A stretch of 64,000 bases of DNA, from positions 558,001-622,000 of the forward strand of contig JABSOZ010000002.1 of the NCBI GenBank assembly GCA_013215295.1, written 5' to 3'. The notes below the pieces were generated by a model. The model was not told where the DNA came from. It saw only the letters and a program-made list of their open reading frames with translations, and made no database searches. The DNA is from Colwellia sp. (GTDB taxonomy: Bacteria; Pseudomonadota; Gammaproteobacteria; Enterobacterales; Alteromonadaceae). Positions 49,101-57,748 of the stretch are shown here, in pieces (position 1 is the stretch's first letter; the number at the start of each line of letters is the position of its first letter). The position numbers were made by a program, and so were the translations under genes.

Positions 49101-49918
49101 GCTGGACTTATTACGAGCGTATGGTAATAACACCTATTGATGAAGATCAAAATGGTCAAGAAGATACATTTATTGTGCGACGCATGGGAAGTGATCATAT
49201 TAATGATAATGGCGATTTAGTTGATGAAGAAGGAACTGTTCTTACCTTTGAAAATAATGGCTGGGAGGCTGGTCGATTCACTTCTTACGATGATATTGAA
49301 TGGTCTGAACTACCGTTTAAATATATGCTCCCTCTTAACCCGTTTACCACTGAAAATGCATTAATGGCATTCACAGCTAATGTTAATAATCGTATGGATA
49401 ACCTATTTTACAGTTATGCTGATGAGGTAGGTGATTTAGAAAGCGAAATTAGCAGTGATGACTTGTCGACACTTACCGCCGATAGCACCAGTATGTTTGA
49501 TGCTTATGTTACACATCCTGACTCAACAAAGTCACTAGAAAACGAAGACGTATTTTTAGATGCCAGCGCAGCCCTATCATTAGAAGCAATACTTGGTGAC
49601 TACCAAGTGAAGTTAATGTTGTCGGGTAATCGTACGGCGTTGAATGATGGCGAATTTGATCTTGAAATGAGCTACAAACTTCCTGACGATGAAAATATGC
49701 GTAAGTTTATTGCTCGTATGAAAACCGACGAAGCAGGTAGTTTCAGTGTCCATAATAGTGAAGGTGTCTTACTGATAATCAATGACAGCGATGACTCAAC
49801 AACTGATGTTATTGGTAGTATAGTTGTAGGTTCTTCAGCGACTAAAGTTGCAGATATTGAAGATCGAGACGGTGTTATTTGGATTGTTTATAGCGATGAA
49901 ACAACCGAAACCTTGTAA
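46196..49918 (+). CDS. Large acidic lipoprotein of a duplicated module, copy 2
   Basis: 1240 residues from the ATG at 46196, with AAGGA upstream. The plan is the same as copy 1: lipobox LAAC (Cys19), Ser/Pro/Glu linker, regulatory-like domain (RAIKGTIANAVVTVYKYVDG), acidic middle, two repeats with Asp motifs (DEDNDGNID; DEDQNGQED) and the shared 128-residue end with nine substitutions by eye. The N-terminal half is strongly conserved with copy 1 but carries an extra ~20 residues (HHTIVNLNGAALANI) before the ALTHLA block. The repeat region is much more diverged. A 246-codon antisense frame inside it is a shadow. Confidence 0.8.
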   Translation: MKFTKSIISIALISALAACGGSSSSKPPIVEPEPAPEPVKTVIQGRAIKGTIANAVVTVYKYVDGQAVKFTSDELETIEIMTELDGSYAISILDYIGPVKIELSVDENTTMMCDAPAGCGEVTYGEPIALATVDPTLVLSAISTVGSDNGEAPSLMLDHHTIVNLNGAALANINVSALTHLAAALIEADESGVSAESIQTQSSLIANAFNIMGSLTQLEPTAIEDAGRVAGEDNANELRYGLINAGIMAALFSGEQNANGILSSKLAEVVEDLIAHDGALLVNQDEADEGFELSLVEVLDGAGEAAAAVAEAIAADSELASQDNSEILGELEQQETNLENQSEYEEANEGEDGRSELEVEVPTEGGAIAKAKAMVDDVRLFSHLFEVGTDSNTGLANEGDKYITLINSAGAMIEAEAASFLLLADVTDALSEISMMFEAGTIAEGTFPIDSFLSIEGAVGSITLDTETDDGGMLFTISANSASEKVALNAAVVFAEDGLSINLNLDGSIESAGAMLSLTEGSFAKVNLDSAISRATLEDDSFDGEVTSGELSLEVVLEQKATDSVTNPVAFTGVLKTKLMPVTVNTLYEITDFTTKDGTYIRDEDGNIIMQFNRYGKSTDTKILPEMLTLSGGFSSLSGDLIKATLTVNIQDLENYEAPEFKNIGAPIKDALTVVISEDKNTVNISTADIITNGFTQTYTFTPGDTADEWSSTNRIVHNENSPGNDSLHWDADLTKSLSLSNGMTSYTYTTVTSAFGAYIETVVPTDEDNDGNIDLYTYSFWSGIDINDNGELVDYYGQINPLDSTNAFIQTYEDLDELLEDRRIHSNTVDDAAKAYAWEVEHWAREYEFELTSGTKASIFLHDNEEEVAEIFNGTSTSVNAYITSDAPLEDALSIEVSADSNTITTTFGNMVSTTTYAGTSAANFTYSAQTIYNGDYIWTDTRVVSTSETNFTSDEVLVSRNRMNNEGWTYYERMVITPIDEDQNGQEDTFIVRRMGSDHINDNGDLVDEEGTVLTFENNGWEAGRFTSYDDIEWSELPFKYMLPLNPFTTENALMAFTANVNNRMDNLFYSYADEVGDLESEISSDDLSTLTADSTSMFDAYVTHPDSTKSLENEDVFLDASAALSLEAILGDYQVKLMLSGNRTALNDGEFDLEMSYKLPDDENMRKFIARMKTDEAGSFSVHNSEGVLLIINDSDDSTTDVIGSIVVGSSATKVADIEDRDGVIWIVYSDETTETL

Positions 49919-49950
49919 CTTCTCTCATTAGCTAAACAAAGAGTAAAGAT

Positions 49951-49985
49951 AAAATACCAGTCATATGTGTGACTGGTATTTTTTT
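49951..49985 (+). terminator. Terminator between lipoprotein 2 and barrel 2
   Basis: Same stem as at 44663-44696 (AATACCAGTCA / TGACTGGTATT) with a one-base loop difference, then T residues. Confidence 0.85.
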
Positions 49986-50007
49986 ACTTATACATTCAGT
50001 TATCTTA

Positions 50008-50035
50008 TTAAACTTCAACTTTATTCTCATACAAT
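50008..50035 (+). promoter_or_regulatory. Possible promoter of barrel gene 2
   Basis: TTAAAC (50008-50013), 16-base spacer, TACAAT (50030-50035), conserved with copy 1. Confidence 0.4.
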
Positions 50036-50073
50036 AAATACAATGGAAGCACTTTTAAAACCTAAGGAAATTA

Positions 50074-51153
50074 ATGAACGTTAATTATATATTTTTATTA
50101 CTCTTGGTCTTTTTATCTACATTCTCTCATGCTTCAGCAAAGGTTAAATTTTTTACTTTAAGTCAATCATTTAGCAATATTTTGCCGGTAAAACAGTTGA
50201 TTGAAGACGATTGGCAACAATCTCCAGGAAATGAAGCCAGTGACGGTTTCACCCAAAATGAAGTGGGTATTAGAAGTTACTGGCAAAACTTTTCATTCAG
50301 TCTTTCACATCGCTACGATTACTTTGTTTACTCTAATCCTGACACTGCAAAAGCATTTTATTTAGACAGAAGTGATTTGGCACTAGATACGCAAGAGAAA
50401 TATAATATTGACCTTAAGTTATTCCATCAACGTAGCAATGGTATTCGTGTTGGATATAAATTTGAATTTAAAAATTTTAATAGCGAAATACGCATTGGCT
50501 ATTGGAATTTACATGCCTCCAGAGAGTCAAATTTAACAGGGACACTCACCAGTGATCTTCAAGGAAACATATCGGCGGTTGCTGAATTAGACGAATTTTA
50601 TTCTGCTGATAACTTTTTACACCGCCGAAATACCGATGATTGGGATACGGGAGGTTCAGGTATTACTCTTGATGTTCATTTGAATTGGCAACCAACAGAT
50701 AACATCGATATTTTCGCTGATTTAAAAGATATTTATTCTAACTTTTCACTCGACGATTCGGGTTTTAGTGAAGGAAAAATAGATACTGAAGGGACATTTA
50801 TTAACAGTGTCGGAGGCGTTGCTTATTTACCCGTATATCGTGGAAGAGAAACAACGAAAAAACATAAATTTAAGTTACCCGAAAATTTAAGTCTCGTTGG
50901 CCTATATCATTACACTAAACAATTAAGTTACCTAGCCCGATATAAACGCCAAGGTGAACAAAATTTCTATTATGTAGGTGTTGAAATAGCACACGAAAAG
51001 TCATCAACACAACTTTCGTTTGATATTGAAAATAAAGCGCCTGAAATTCGATATAAGCGGGATTGGCTTTCACTCGTCTTATCAATTGACGATATAAAGA
51101 TTGAACAAGCTATGTTGCTAAATGTAGGCTTTAATATTCATTACCGATTCTAG
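50074..51153 (+). CDS. Predicted outer-membrane barrel protein of the duplicated module, copy 2
   Basis: 359 residues, the same length as copy 1. The first ~190 residues, including the signal peptide, are almost identical. The last third differs at many positions (VGLYHYTKQLSYLARY against VGLFHHTKQLSYLARY; end LNVGFNIHYRF). The C-terminal Phe and strand pattern are kept. It follows lipoprotein 2 with the same 155-base spacer. Function unknown; a dedicated partner or surface-display factor for the lipoprotein is a hypothesis only. Confidence 0.65.
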   Translation: MNVNYIFLLLLVFLSTFSHASAKVKFFTLSQSFSNILPVKQLIEDDWQQSPGNEASDGFTQNEVGIRSYWQNFSFSLSHRYDYFVYSNPDTAKAFYLDRSDLALDTQEKYNIDLKLFHQRSNGIRVGYKFEFKNFNSEIRIGYWNLHASRESNLTGTLTSDLQGNISAVAELDEFYSADNFLHRRNTDDWDTGGSGITLDVHLNWQPTDNIDIFADLKDIYSNFSLDDSGFSEGKIDTEGTFINSVGGVAYLPVYRGRETTKKHKFKLPENLSLVGLYHYTKQLSYLARYKRQGEQNFYYVGVEIAHEKSSTQLSFDIENKAPEIRYKRDWLSLVLSIDDIKIEQAMLLNVGFNIHYRF

Positions 51154-51212
51154 ACAGTATATGTAATGGATATTTTTTTATAAGCTATCGAGCAAAACAA
51201 TTTAAAACATAA

Positions 51213-51245
51213 TACTCATCTATAAAACACTATTATAGATGAGTA
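51213..51245 (-). terminator. 13-bp inverted repeat after ribBA
   Basis: TACTCATCTATAA (51213-51225) pairs exactly with TTATAGATGAGTA (51233-51245). It lies between two convergent genes, 20 bases after the ribBA stop. T-runs are weak; a bidirectional terminator is likely. Confidence 0.6.
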
Positions 51246-51264
51246 CAATATCAATTAAATTCAG

Positions 51265-52374
51265 TTATTCTGCAATATATTCAACTACTTCAAGCCCAAA
51301 ACCAGATAATGAGTGATACTTGGTTTGTGAACTCAATAAGCGCATTTTACTTACACCTAAGTTCGAAAGAATTTGTGAGCCAACACCTACGTTACGCGAA
51401 CCTACATGGCGTTGGACCTCATTAACAACTTCACCCGCATCAATTTTTGCATACTTTTCAACTTGAGCAATAAGTTCGCCTGTCGATTCATGCTTACCCA
51501 ATAAGACTAATACCCCACCTTCTTTAGCAATTCTTTCTAAAGCATGAGCCATTGGCCATTTAGCAACGCTTTCACGTTGACTAAATAATAAATCTCTAAA
51601 AGTATTTTCTAAATGGACGCGGACTAACGTTGGCTCTTCCGCTTTAATTTCACCTTTAGTTAAAGCAAAGTGTGCTTGACCATCAATAGTGTCTTTAAAT
51701 ACGGTTAAATCGAACTCGCCATAAGCCGTTGGTAGTTTACATTGAGAAACGCGCTCAATAGTCGTTTCATTCGCATTACGGTATTCAATTAAATCGGCGA
51801 TTGTTCCCATTTTTAAATCATGCTTTTCTGCGATGACTTCTAAGTCAGGTCGGCGCGCCATAGTGCCGTCTTCATTCAATATTTCAACAATAACAGCAGC
51901 AGGCTCTAAACCCGCTAAACGTGCTAAATCGGTGCCAGCTTCAGTATGCCCTGCACGATTCAATACGCCGCCATCTTTAGCAATTAAAGGGAATATATGG
52001 CCTGGTTGTACAATGCTCAAATGATTTGCATCTTTGGCTACAGCAGCTAAAACAGTCGTCGCGCGATCACCCGCAGAAATTCCCGTAGTCACCCCTTGCG
52101 CAGCTTCTATAGAAACAGTGAAGTTTGTACTAAACTGAGCGTCATTTTTTTCTACCATTAAGGGTAATTTTAGCTCTTGGCACTTTTTAACGGTCATCGG
52201 CATACAAATTAAACCACGACCGTGAGTCGCCATAAAATTAATCGCTTCCGGCGTAACTTTTTCAGCAGCCATAATGAAGTCACCTTCATTTTCACGATCT
52301 TCGTCATCCATCAGAATGACCATTTTACCTTGAGCAATATCTTCAATAATTTCTTGTGGGGTATTTAAATTCAT
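51265..52374 (-). CDS. ribBA: 3,4-dihydroxy-2-butanone-4-phosphate synthase fused to a degenerate GTP cyclohydrolase II-like domain
   Basis: 369 residues from the ATG at 52374 (AAAGAG upstream); another ATG lies two codons earlier. The RibB half is complete: [60 protein letters not shown]. The C-terminal half aligns with RibA but lacks the zinc-binding Cys cluster and catalytic block. [12 protein letters not shown] stands where HSECLTGDVFGS is usual. This RibBX-type architecture, known from Shewanella, makes DHBP but probably not the GTP cyclohydrolase product, so a separate ribA must exist elsewhere. Last gene of nrdR-ribD-ribE-ribBA. Confidence 0.93.
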   Translation of the reverse strand: MNLNTPQEIIEDIAQGKMVILMDDEDRENEGDFIMAAEKVTPEAINFMATHGRGLICMPMTVKKCQELKLPLMVEKNDAQFSTNFTVSIEAAQGVTTGISAGDRATTVLAAVAKDANHLSIVQPGHIFPLIAKDGGVLNRAGHTEAGTDLARLAGLEPAAVIVEILNEDGTMARRPDLEVIAEKHDLKMGTIADLIEYRNANETTIERVSQCKLPTAYGEFDLTVFKDTIDGQAHFALTKGEIKAEEPTLVRVHLENTFRDLLFSQRESVAKWPMAHALERIAKEGGVLVLLGKHESTGELIAQVEKYAKIDAGEVVNEVQRHVGSRNVGVGSQILSNLGVSKMRLLSSQTKYHSLSGFGLEVVEYIAE

Positions 52375-52386
52375 GATCATCTCTTT

Positions 52387-53052
52387 TTATTTAATAAAGC
52401 CACTACGAGCTAATAAGTCATGGGTTACACCTGAACTTTTACTTTCAGCTGCACTAGGATCTTGTCGAGTTAATAAACGTTCAATGTAACGTGCTATCAA
52501 ATCAACTTCTAAATTTACTTGGCTACCGACCTGATAATGAGAAATTATCGTTTGTTCGGTTGTGTGTGGCACAATCGTTATGCGAAATTTATCGGCGGTT
52601 ATACTATTTACCGTTAAACTCGTACCATCTACTGTAATTGATCCCTTTTCGGCGATATAAGGCGCTAAATCACTCGGCATATCTAGCCAGTATTCGATAC
52701 TATTACCATTATGTTCAATAGCACTAATTGCGACGACGGCATCAACATGTCCGGACACCATATGCCCACCAAAGCGCGTGGTAGGTAACATAGCTTTCTC
52801 TAAGTTAATATTTTGACCGGTTTTATAATTAGCAAAACCTGTGCGTGTTAACGTTTCATTAGAAACATCAGCACTAAAACTTGACGAGTCAAAGGCAACA
52901 ACGGTTAAACAAATACCATTATTGGCAATCGAGTCACCCAATTTAACGTCACTCATATCGAGTGTTCCGGTTGAAATAACAAGTCTTGCGCCCTGCCCGG
53001 TAATATTTATGGCTTGAATTGTGCCAATTGCTTCAATTATTCCTGTGAACAT
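52387..53052 (-). CDS. ribE: Riboflavin synthase alpha chain
   Basis: 221 residues from the ATG at 53052 (MFTGIIEAIGTI), with AAAGAG at good spacing. Two lumazine-binding repeats are visible: GICLTVVAFDSSSFSADVSNETL, then GHMVSGHVDAV and GTSLTVNSI. It converts 6,7-dimethyl-8-ribityllumazine to riboflavin. The ribH gene for its substrate-forming partner is not in the window. Confidence 0.96.
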   Translation of the reverse strand: MFTGIIEAIGTIQAINITGQGARLVISTGTLDMSDVKLGDSIANNGICLTVVAFDSSSFSADVSNETLTRTGFANYKTGQNINLEKAMLPTTRFGGHMVSGHVDAVVAISAIEHNGNSIEYWLDMPSDLAPYIAEKGSITVDGTSLTVNSITADKFRITIVPHTTEQTIISHYQVGSQVNLEVDLIARYIERLLTRQDPSAAESKSSGVTHDLLARSGFIK

Positions 53053-53107
53053 AATCACTCTTTAAATCATTTGTGGGTCGAGTGAATCTCGACACAATAC
53101 TAAGTTT

Positions 53108-54259
53108 TTAATGTAAAAGTTTAGCAATAATACGAATATCTGTACCGACCATACGCAAATCGCTTATATTTAGTGCTTTGGCTTGGCTCAAGTGTTGAAT
53201 GCTTGTCATATTTACCAAACTTTTACTCTCAGCCCCCATTAATTTTGGGGCTTGGTATAATATCAATTCATCAACTAAATTTTGTTCAATAAAAGCGCCC
53301 GCTAAACGAGAGCCTGATTCAATCAACACGTCATTTAAGCTTAGTTTAGCTAAATATTCCAATAAGACGCGTAAATCAATATGCTGACCATATTTTGATT
53401 TTTGATAAAAAGGTAAACACACTTGCTCTACAAAATGAGGCCATTGATGAATGTTTTCAATGGTGTTTCTAATTAATATTATTCGCCCACTCTCTTTGAA
53501 TAAAGCTAGACCAGGCGTCAAACGGTTTTTAGAATCTATTATTACTCTAACCGGTTGCCTAACTAATTCTTTTTGATAACTATTCTGTAGCTCTCCGAGT
53601 TCAGACCAACGCACAGTCATCTTCGCATCATCGAATAGTATGCTATCGGCACCACTGATAATTGCACAACTTTGCGCGCGTAAACGCTGAACATCTTGTC
53701 GAGCTTGAGGTGACGTTATCCATTTACTTTCACCACTTTTCATGGCGGTTTTACCATCTAAACTCGCCGCTAACTTACAACGAACATAGGGTAAACCTGT
53801 GGTCATTTGCTTGATAAAGCCGATGTTCAAACTTTCTGTCGCTTGAGTTAACAACCCATGCTGTGTAGAAATCCCTGCTTTTTCAAGCATTTTCAAACCA
53901 TTACCCGCCACTTTAGGGTTTGGATCAACCATCGCAGCGATCACATGCTTAACACCTGCTTTAATTAACCCTTCGGCACAAGGCGGGGTTCTCCCATAAT
54001 GACTACAAGGCTCTAGGGTTACATAAGCAGTTGCACCACGTGCATTATTGCCAGCCATTTTTAATGCGTTAACTTCTGCGTGGCCTTCACCTGCTTTTTG
54101 GTGGAAACCTTCACCAATAATTTCACCATTTTTTACCAGTACACAACCCACACGAGGGTTAGGCGATGTTGTGTAATGACCTCGCTTAGCAAGTGTAATT
54201 GCGCGCTGCATAAAACGGTAATCATCAGGTGAGAATGTATCCATTTTATTTATCATCAT
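53108..54259 (-). CDS. ribD: Bifunctional pyrimidine deaminase/reductase RibD
   Basis: 383 residues. The deaminase domain has the zinc site HAEVNAL and [11 protein letters not shown]. The reductase domain follows ([38 protein letters not shown]). It catalyses the second and third steps of riboflavin synthesis. The ATG at 54259 overlaps nrdR by 14 bases; an ATG at 54244 ([12 protein letters not shown]) is an equally plausible start. Confidence 0.95.
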   Translation of the reverse strand: MMINKMDTFSPDDYRFMQRAITLAKRGHYTTSPNPRVGCVLVKNGEIIGEGFHQKAGEGHAEVNALKMAGNNARGATAYVTLEPCSHYGRTPPCAEGLIKAGVKHVIAAMVDPNPKVAGNGLKMLEKAGISTQHGLLTQATESLNIGFIKQMTTGLPYVRCKLAASLDGKTAMKSGESKWITSPQARQDVQRLRAQSCAIISGADSILFDDAKMTVRWSELGELQNSYQKELVRQPVRVIIDSKNRLTPGLALFKESGRIILIRNTIENIHQWPHFVEQVCLPFYQKSKYGQHIDLRVLLEYLAKLSLNDVLIESGSRLAGAFIEQNLVDELILYQAPKLMGAESKSLVNMTSIQHLSQAKALNISDLRMVGTDIRIIAKLLH

Positions 54260-54701
54260 CTAGTCGAGCAATTTCTTCACCAAATTCTCTAATATCTTCA
54301 AAAGAGCGATATACAGAAGCAAATCGAACATAAGCCACTTTGTCTAATTCTTTTAATTGTTCCATGATTATATTACCAAGGAGTGCGCTCGGTACTTCTC
54401 GTTCGCCTGTGGCGCGTAATTCTGATTTTACTTTATTGATAGACAACTCAACTTGCTCAACACTTACTGGGCGTTTTTCTAACGCCCGCACTAAACCATT
54501 ACGCATCTTGTCTTCGTTAAAAGGCTCACGTGAACCATCATTTTTAATGATACGCGGCATAACTAATTCTGCACTTTCAAAGGTAGTATAACGCTCATGG
54601 CAGGCTAAACATTCGCGGCGACGGCGAACTTGGTGGCCGTCAGAGACCAAACGGGAATCAATAACTTTGGTGTCTACAGCTCGACAAAAAGGACAATACA
54701 T
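54246..54701 (-). CDS. nrdR: Transcriptional repressor NrdR
   Basis: 151 residues from the ATG at 54701 (MYCPFC), with GGAG five bases upstream. The N-terminal zinc ribbon has CPFC and CLAC, followed by an ATP-cone ([20 protein letters not shown]). It senses (d)ATP and represses ribonucleotide reductase genes. First gene of the riboflavin operon, overlapping ribD. Confidence 0.97.
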   Translation of the reverse strand: MYCPFCRAVDTKVIDSRLVSDGHQVRRRRECLACHERYTTFESAELVMPRIIKNDGSREPFNEDKMRNGLVRALEKRPVSVEQVELSINKVKSELRATGEREVPSALLGNIIMEQLKELDKVAYVRFASVYRSFEDIREFGEEIARLDDDK

Positions 54702-54760
54702 AAGAAGCTCCAATAATAATATTTATCGGCACACATGTCTGTTTAAACGTCAGAAACAAT

Positions 54761-54785
54761 AATGGCCGCTAATGCGGCCATTTTA
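54761..54785 (-). terminator. Terminator of glyA
   Basis: ATGGCCGC / GCGGCCAT stem with loop TAAT, flanked by A/T-rich bases, between glyA and nrdR. Confidence 0.65.
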
Positions 54786-54851
54786 ATATAAATAAGCAGT
54801 TGTTACATCAACTTATTTGTCTGCAGTCTTTATGCTCAACATAAACTTAAT

Positions 54852-56108
54852 TTATGCGTAAACAGGGAAACGTGCACAAAGCTCTTTAACGCTTGCTTGT
54901 ACTTTAACAATAGTATCTTCATTGTTAATATCATCTAAAATATCGCAAATCCAACCTGTTAATGCGTTAGTTTCTTCAACACCAAAACCACGACGGGTAA
55001 TTGCTGGTGTACCAAGGCGCAAACCAGACGTTACAAACGGAGAACGTGGATCGTTTGGTACTGAATTTTTGTTAACAGTAATGTGTGCTTTACCTAAAGC
55101 GGCATCAGCATCTTTACCTGTGATATCTTTATCGATTAAATCAAGTAATAACAAGTGGTTTTCAGTACCGTTTGAAACCACTTTATAACCACGCTCTTGA
55201 AGAACAGCAACCATCGCTTTAGCGTTGTCTAAAACATTTTGTTGATAAACTTTAAATTCTGGCTCTAATGCTTCTTTAAATGCTACCGCTTTAGCCGCAA
55301 TAATATGCATTAATGGGCCGCCTTGACCTCCAGGGAAAACTGCGCTGTTAAGCTTTTTATAAATAGCTTCATCATCACAAGCAGAAACGATTAAACCGCC
55401 ACGTGGGCCAGCTAATGTTTTATGCGTAGTTGTAGTAACTACATGTGCGTGAGGTAATGGGCTAGGGTAAAGACCTGCAGCAATTAAACCAGCGACATGA
55501 GCCATATCAACGAAAAAGATAGCATCAACTTTATCAGCAATAGTACGCATACGTGCCCAGTCAACAACCCCTGAGAATGCAGAGAAACCACCAATAATCA
55601 TTTCTGGTCTGTGCTCTAAAGCTAAACGCTCTAATTCTTCATAATCAATATCACCTGTTTCTGGGTGAAGACCATATTGGAATGCTTCGTAAGATTTTCC
55701 TGAAAAGCTGACATGTGAACCATGCGTTAAATGACCACCATGCGCTAAGCTCATACCTAACACTTTTCCACCTGGAGTAACTAAAGCTTGGAAAACCGCA
55801 GCGTTGGCTTGAGAGCCCGCATGTGGTTGTACATTGGCGTATGTTGCACCAAATAATTCTTTGGCACGGTCTATTGCTAACTGCTCAGCAACATCAACGT
55901 ACTCACAACCGCCGTAATAACGTTTGCCTGGGTAACCTTCAGCATATTTATTAGTTAATTGAGAACCTTGTGCTTCAAGAACACGAGGGCTACAGTAATT
56001 TTCAGAAGCAATAAGTTCGATGTGTTCTTCTTGACGAACTTTTTCATTGCTCATCGCTTGATAAAGTTCTGGATCAAAATCAGCAATATTCATATCACGT
56101 GAAAACAT
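54852..56108 (-). CDS. glyA: Serine hydroxymethyltransferase
   Basis: 418 residues, usual length. The ATG is preceded by GAGGA. It contains [37 protein letters not shown], the PLP-lysine block [15 protein letters not shown] and [17 protein letters not shown]. It interconverts serine and glycine and charges tetrahydrofolate with one-carbon units. The glyA-nrdR-rib order is conserved in this group. Confidence 0.98.
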   Translation of the reverse strand: MFSRDMNIADFDPELYQAMSNEKVRQEEHIELIASENYCSPRVLEAQGSQLTNKYAEGYPGKRYYGGCEYVDVAEQLAIDRAKELFGATYANVQPHAGSQANAAVFQALVTPGGKVLGMSLAHGGHLTHGSHVSFSGKSYEAFQYGLHPETGDIDYEELERLALEHRPEMIIGGFSAFSGVVDWARMRTIADKVDAIFFVDMAHVAGLIAAGLYPSPLPHAHVVTTTTHKTLAGPRGGLIVSACDDEAIYKKLNSAVFPGGQGGPLMHIIAAKAVAFKEALEPEFKVYQQNVLDNAKAMVAVLQERGYKVVSNGTENHLLLLDLIDKDITGKDADAALGKAHITVNKNSVPNDPRSPFVTSGLRLGTPAITRRGFGVEETNALTGWICDILDDINNEDTIVKVQASVKELCARFPVYA

Positions 56109-56379
56109 GGTTTTTCCTCAATAATTCAGCCTTGGGCTGTTAAAGACAATTGTCTAATGGATAGCAAAATTTATGCGGCGTATATTGCCTGAAATCAGCT
56201 TAGTTGTACACGGTAAAAGCGACAAGTTTTAGCTCATTTAGTAATCTATTATGCCGTAAACAAATTTGTTGTTATTGGTAGAAGTTTTTAAAACGACCAC
56301 CAGCACACTTGTAAAATAGAATATAACGGAGAAAAAAAAGAATATCAAGAAATTTTAAACAGAAAACAAGTCAATTATC
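56109..56379. other. glyA upstream region
   Basis: No gene seen. It must contain the glyA promoter. I looked for a glycine riboswitch fold and found none. Confidence 0.5.
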
Positions 56380-56422
56380 AAAATAAAATATAGCTTTAAA
56401 CAGTATTTCTATATTTTATTTT
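56380..56422 (-). terminator. A/T-only terminator after the sigma/anti-sigma pair
   Basis: Exact 14-bp arms AAAATAAAATATAG (56380-56393) and CTATATTTTATTTT (56409-56422) abut the stop codon of the membrane protein gene. The minus-strand product ends in U-rich sequence. Confidence 0.65.
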
Positions 56423-57105
56423 CACAAAGAACTTTTGAGACGTTTTAATTCTTCGACTCTTTTTTTGTAGAACTTATGCGTTATAAACCACACAGTTACA
56501 AACATTGCATTCGTTAAAACTAACCCTAGGACAGCTGGTTTTTCTGTCTGTTGAGCCATAGTAAAAACATACCAATTTGCGAATGGGCATATAACAAAAC
56601 AAGAAAGCTTTAGTAACTTAATATAACTAAGAGAAGATTGACCTGCTGCTATGGCATGCTTAATCGCTTTATCTGGGCTTCCACAATTAACTTTCCAGGC
56701 AGATAAACGAATTTTAATCACGTAAAAAACAAAAACAACAGAAAGAACCCCGCTTATACCTAAATATATTATCGTTAACTTATCTTGTGAGCCGCTCATC
56801 CACATAAAGATAGCCACACCAAGAATAGCCAATGTCGCTATAATATCTACAGCTAATGAAAGTTTTGCCCAAACAGTTCTTTGTTTTGTTTGTTTAAGTA
56901 ATTTAGCAATATCAGTTTTAGTCGTCGGTTGGCTTTGCCAGTCTTGCGTCATTTCAGCCCACTGTTCGTCGAGCACCGATGTATCACGAGGTTCAATATT
57001 ACTGTTTTTCGGTAAAGTTGTGACATCCAACAAAGATTCAGCTTGACTTTGCGTTTGTAAAGTAACTTTGCCTTTTTCATTTAACGGGGATTCGTCTTTA
57101 TTCAT
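56422..57105 (-). CDS. Membrane protein co-transcribed with an ECF sigma factor, possible anti-sigma factor
   Basis: 227 residues. A charged cytoplasmic N-terminus of ~75 residues (DEQWAEMTQDWQSQPTTKTD) leads to four predicted membrane helices (~80-100, 112-132, 160-178, 188-208) and a Lys/Arg-rich tail. Its ATG overlaps the sigma factor stop by four bases (ATGA), a strong sign of a functional pair. No zinc anti-sigma HxxxCxxC motif is seen, so the anti-sigma role rests on context. Confidence 0.6.
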   Translation of the reverse strand: MNKDESPLNEKGKVTLQTQSQAESLLDVTTLPKNSNIEPRDTSVLDEQWAEMTQDWQSQPTTKTDIAKLLKQTKQRTVWAKLSLAVDIIATLAILGVAIFMWMSGSQDKLTIIYLGISGVLSVVFVFYVIKIRLSAWKVNCGSPDKAIKHAIAAGQSSLSYIKLLKLSCFVICPFANWYVFTMAQQTEKPAVLGLVLTNAMFVTVWFITHKFYKKRVEELKRLKSSL

Positions 57106-57626
57106 ACCGCCTCCATTAATTTCATTAAAGCGGCTTTTGCACGCTGTAAACGAACACCTACAAGGTTTGTGGTTATCACTAAAACATCCGCAATTTCTTG
57201 GTAACTCATACCTTCAAGCGCTAAGGTGATCACTTGTTGTTGTTCAAGTTTAAGCTGCCTGATAGATTTGGCTAAACGTGTTTGTCTTTGCTGTTTATCC
57301 AAACTCTGGTAAGGGGTTGGTTGTGATTGATCCAGCTCTGCATCTTGGCTGATCTCATCAATATCTTGATCGGCCTTAACACTTTTAACCGCTTTAGCAA
57401 CATGGGTAGCTAAAATGTTATGTGCAATACGAGCGACAAAAGTTTTCACTGCAGAGTCTTGTCGAAAGCTTGGTAGTGCTCGCCAAATATTGAGTGCTAT
57501 TTCTTGAAAAAGTTCATCTTGAATCGCGGGCTTTGCTTCAAAGCCCGTAATGATATGACGGAGTAATCTTTCATACTCTGTCATCCATTCGGTGAAAATT
57601 TTCTGATAGTTTGAAGATGGATTCAA
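57102..57626 (-). CDS. ECF-type RNA polymerase sigma factor
   Basis: 174 residues. Region 2 contains IQDELFQEIALNIWRALPSFR and AVKTFVARIAHNILATHVAK. Region 4 contains LEQQQVITLALEGMSYQEIADVLVIT followed by a recognition helix with LVGVRLQRAKAALMKLM. It would redirect RNA polymerase to stress or envelope promoters; the target set is unknown. First gene of a two-gene operon with the membrane protein. Confidence 0.92.
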   Translation of the reverse strand: MNPSSNYQKIFTEWMTEYERLLRHIITGFEAKPAIQDELFQEIALNIWRALPSFRQDSAVKTFVARIAHNILATHVAKAVKSVKADQDIDEISQDAELDQSQPTPYQSLDKQQRQTRLAKSIRQLKLEQQQVITLALEGMSYQEIADVLVITTNLVGVRLQRAKAALMKLMEAV

Positions 57627-57748
57627 ATAATAACTCGATAAATTACAATGCGCCGTTTAATAACGGTCTTGTTGTTGTTTGTTAATTCTATCGAGTTATT
57701 CATCTCAATACCAATTCAACTTAATATATTGAACTCTAGCTTTAAAAA

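Larger units (their letters stand above)
41009..51153 (+). repeat. Tandem duplication of lipoprotein-barrel module
   Basis: Unit 1 (41009-45864) and unit 2 (46196-51153) are in direct orientation, each a lipoprotein gene, a terminator, a promoter-like site and a barrel gene. The dxs remnant at 45872 shows that the duplicated segment began inside dxs. Identity is highest from the lipoprotein C-terminus through the spacer into the first half of the barrel gene. Confidence 0.85.

Noticed and set aside
54714-56421. Glycine or FMN riboswitch near glyA/rib genes
   Set aside because: No conserved aptamer core visible in the leaders of glyA, nrdR or ribBA.
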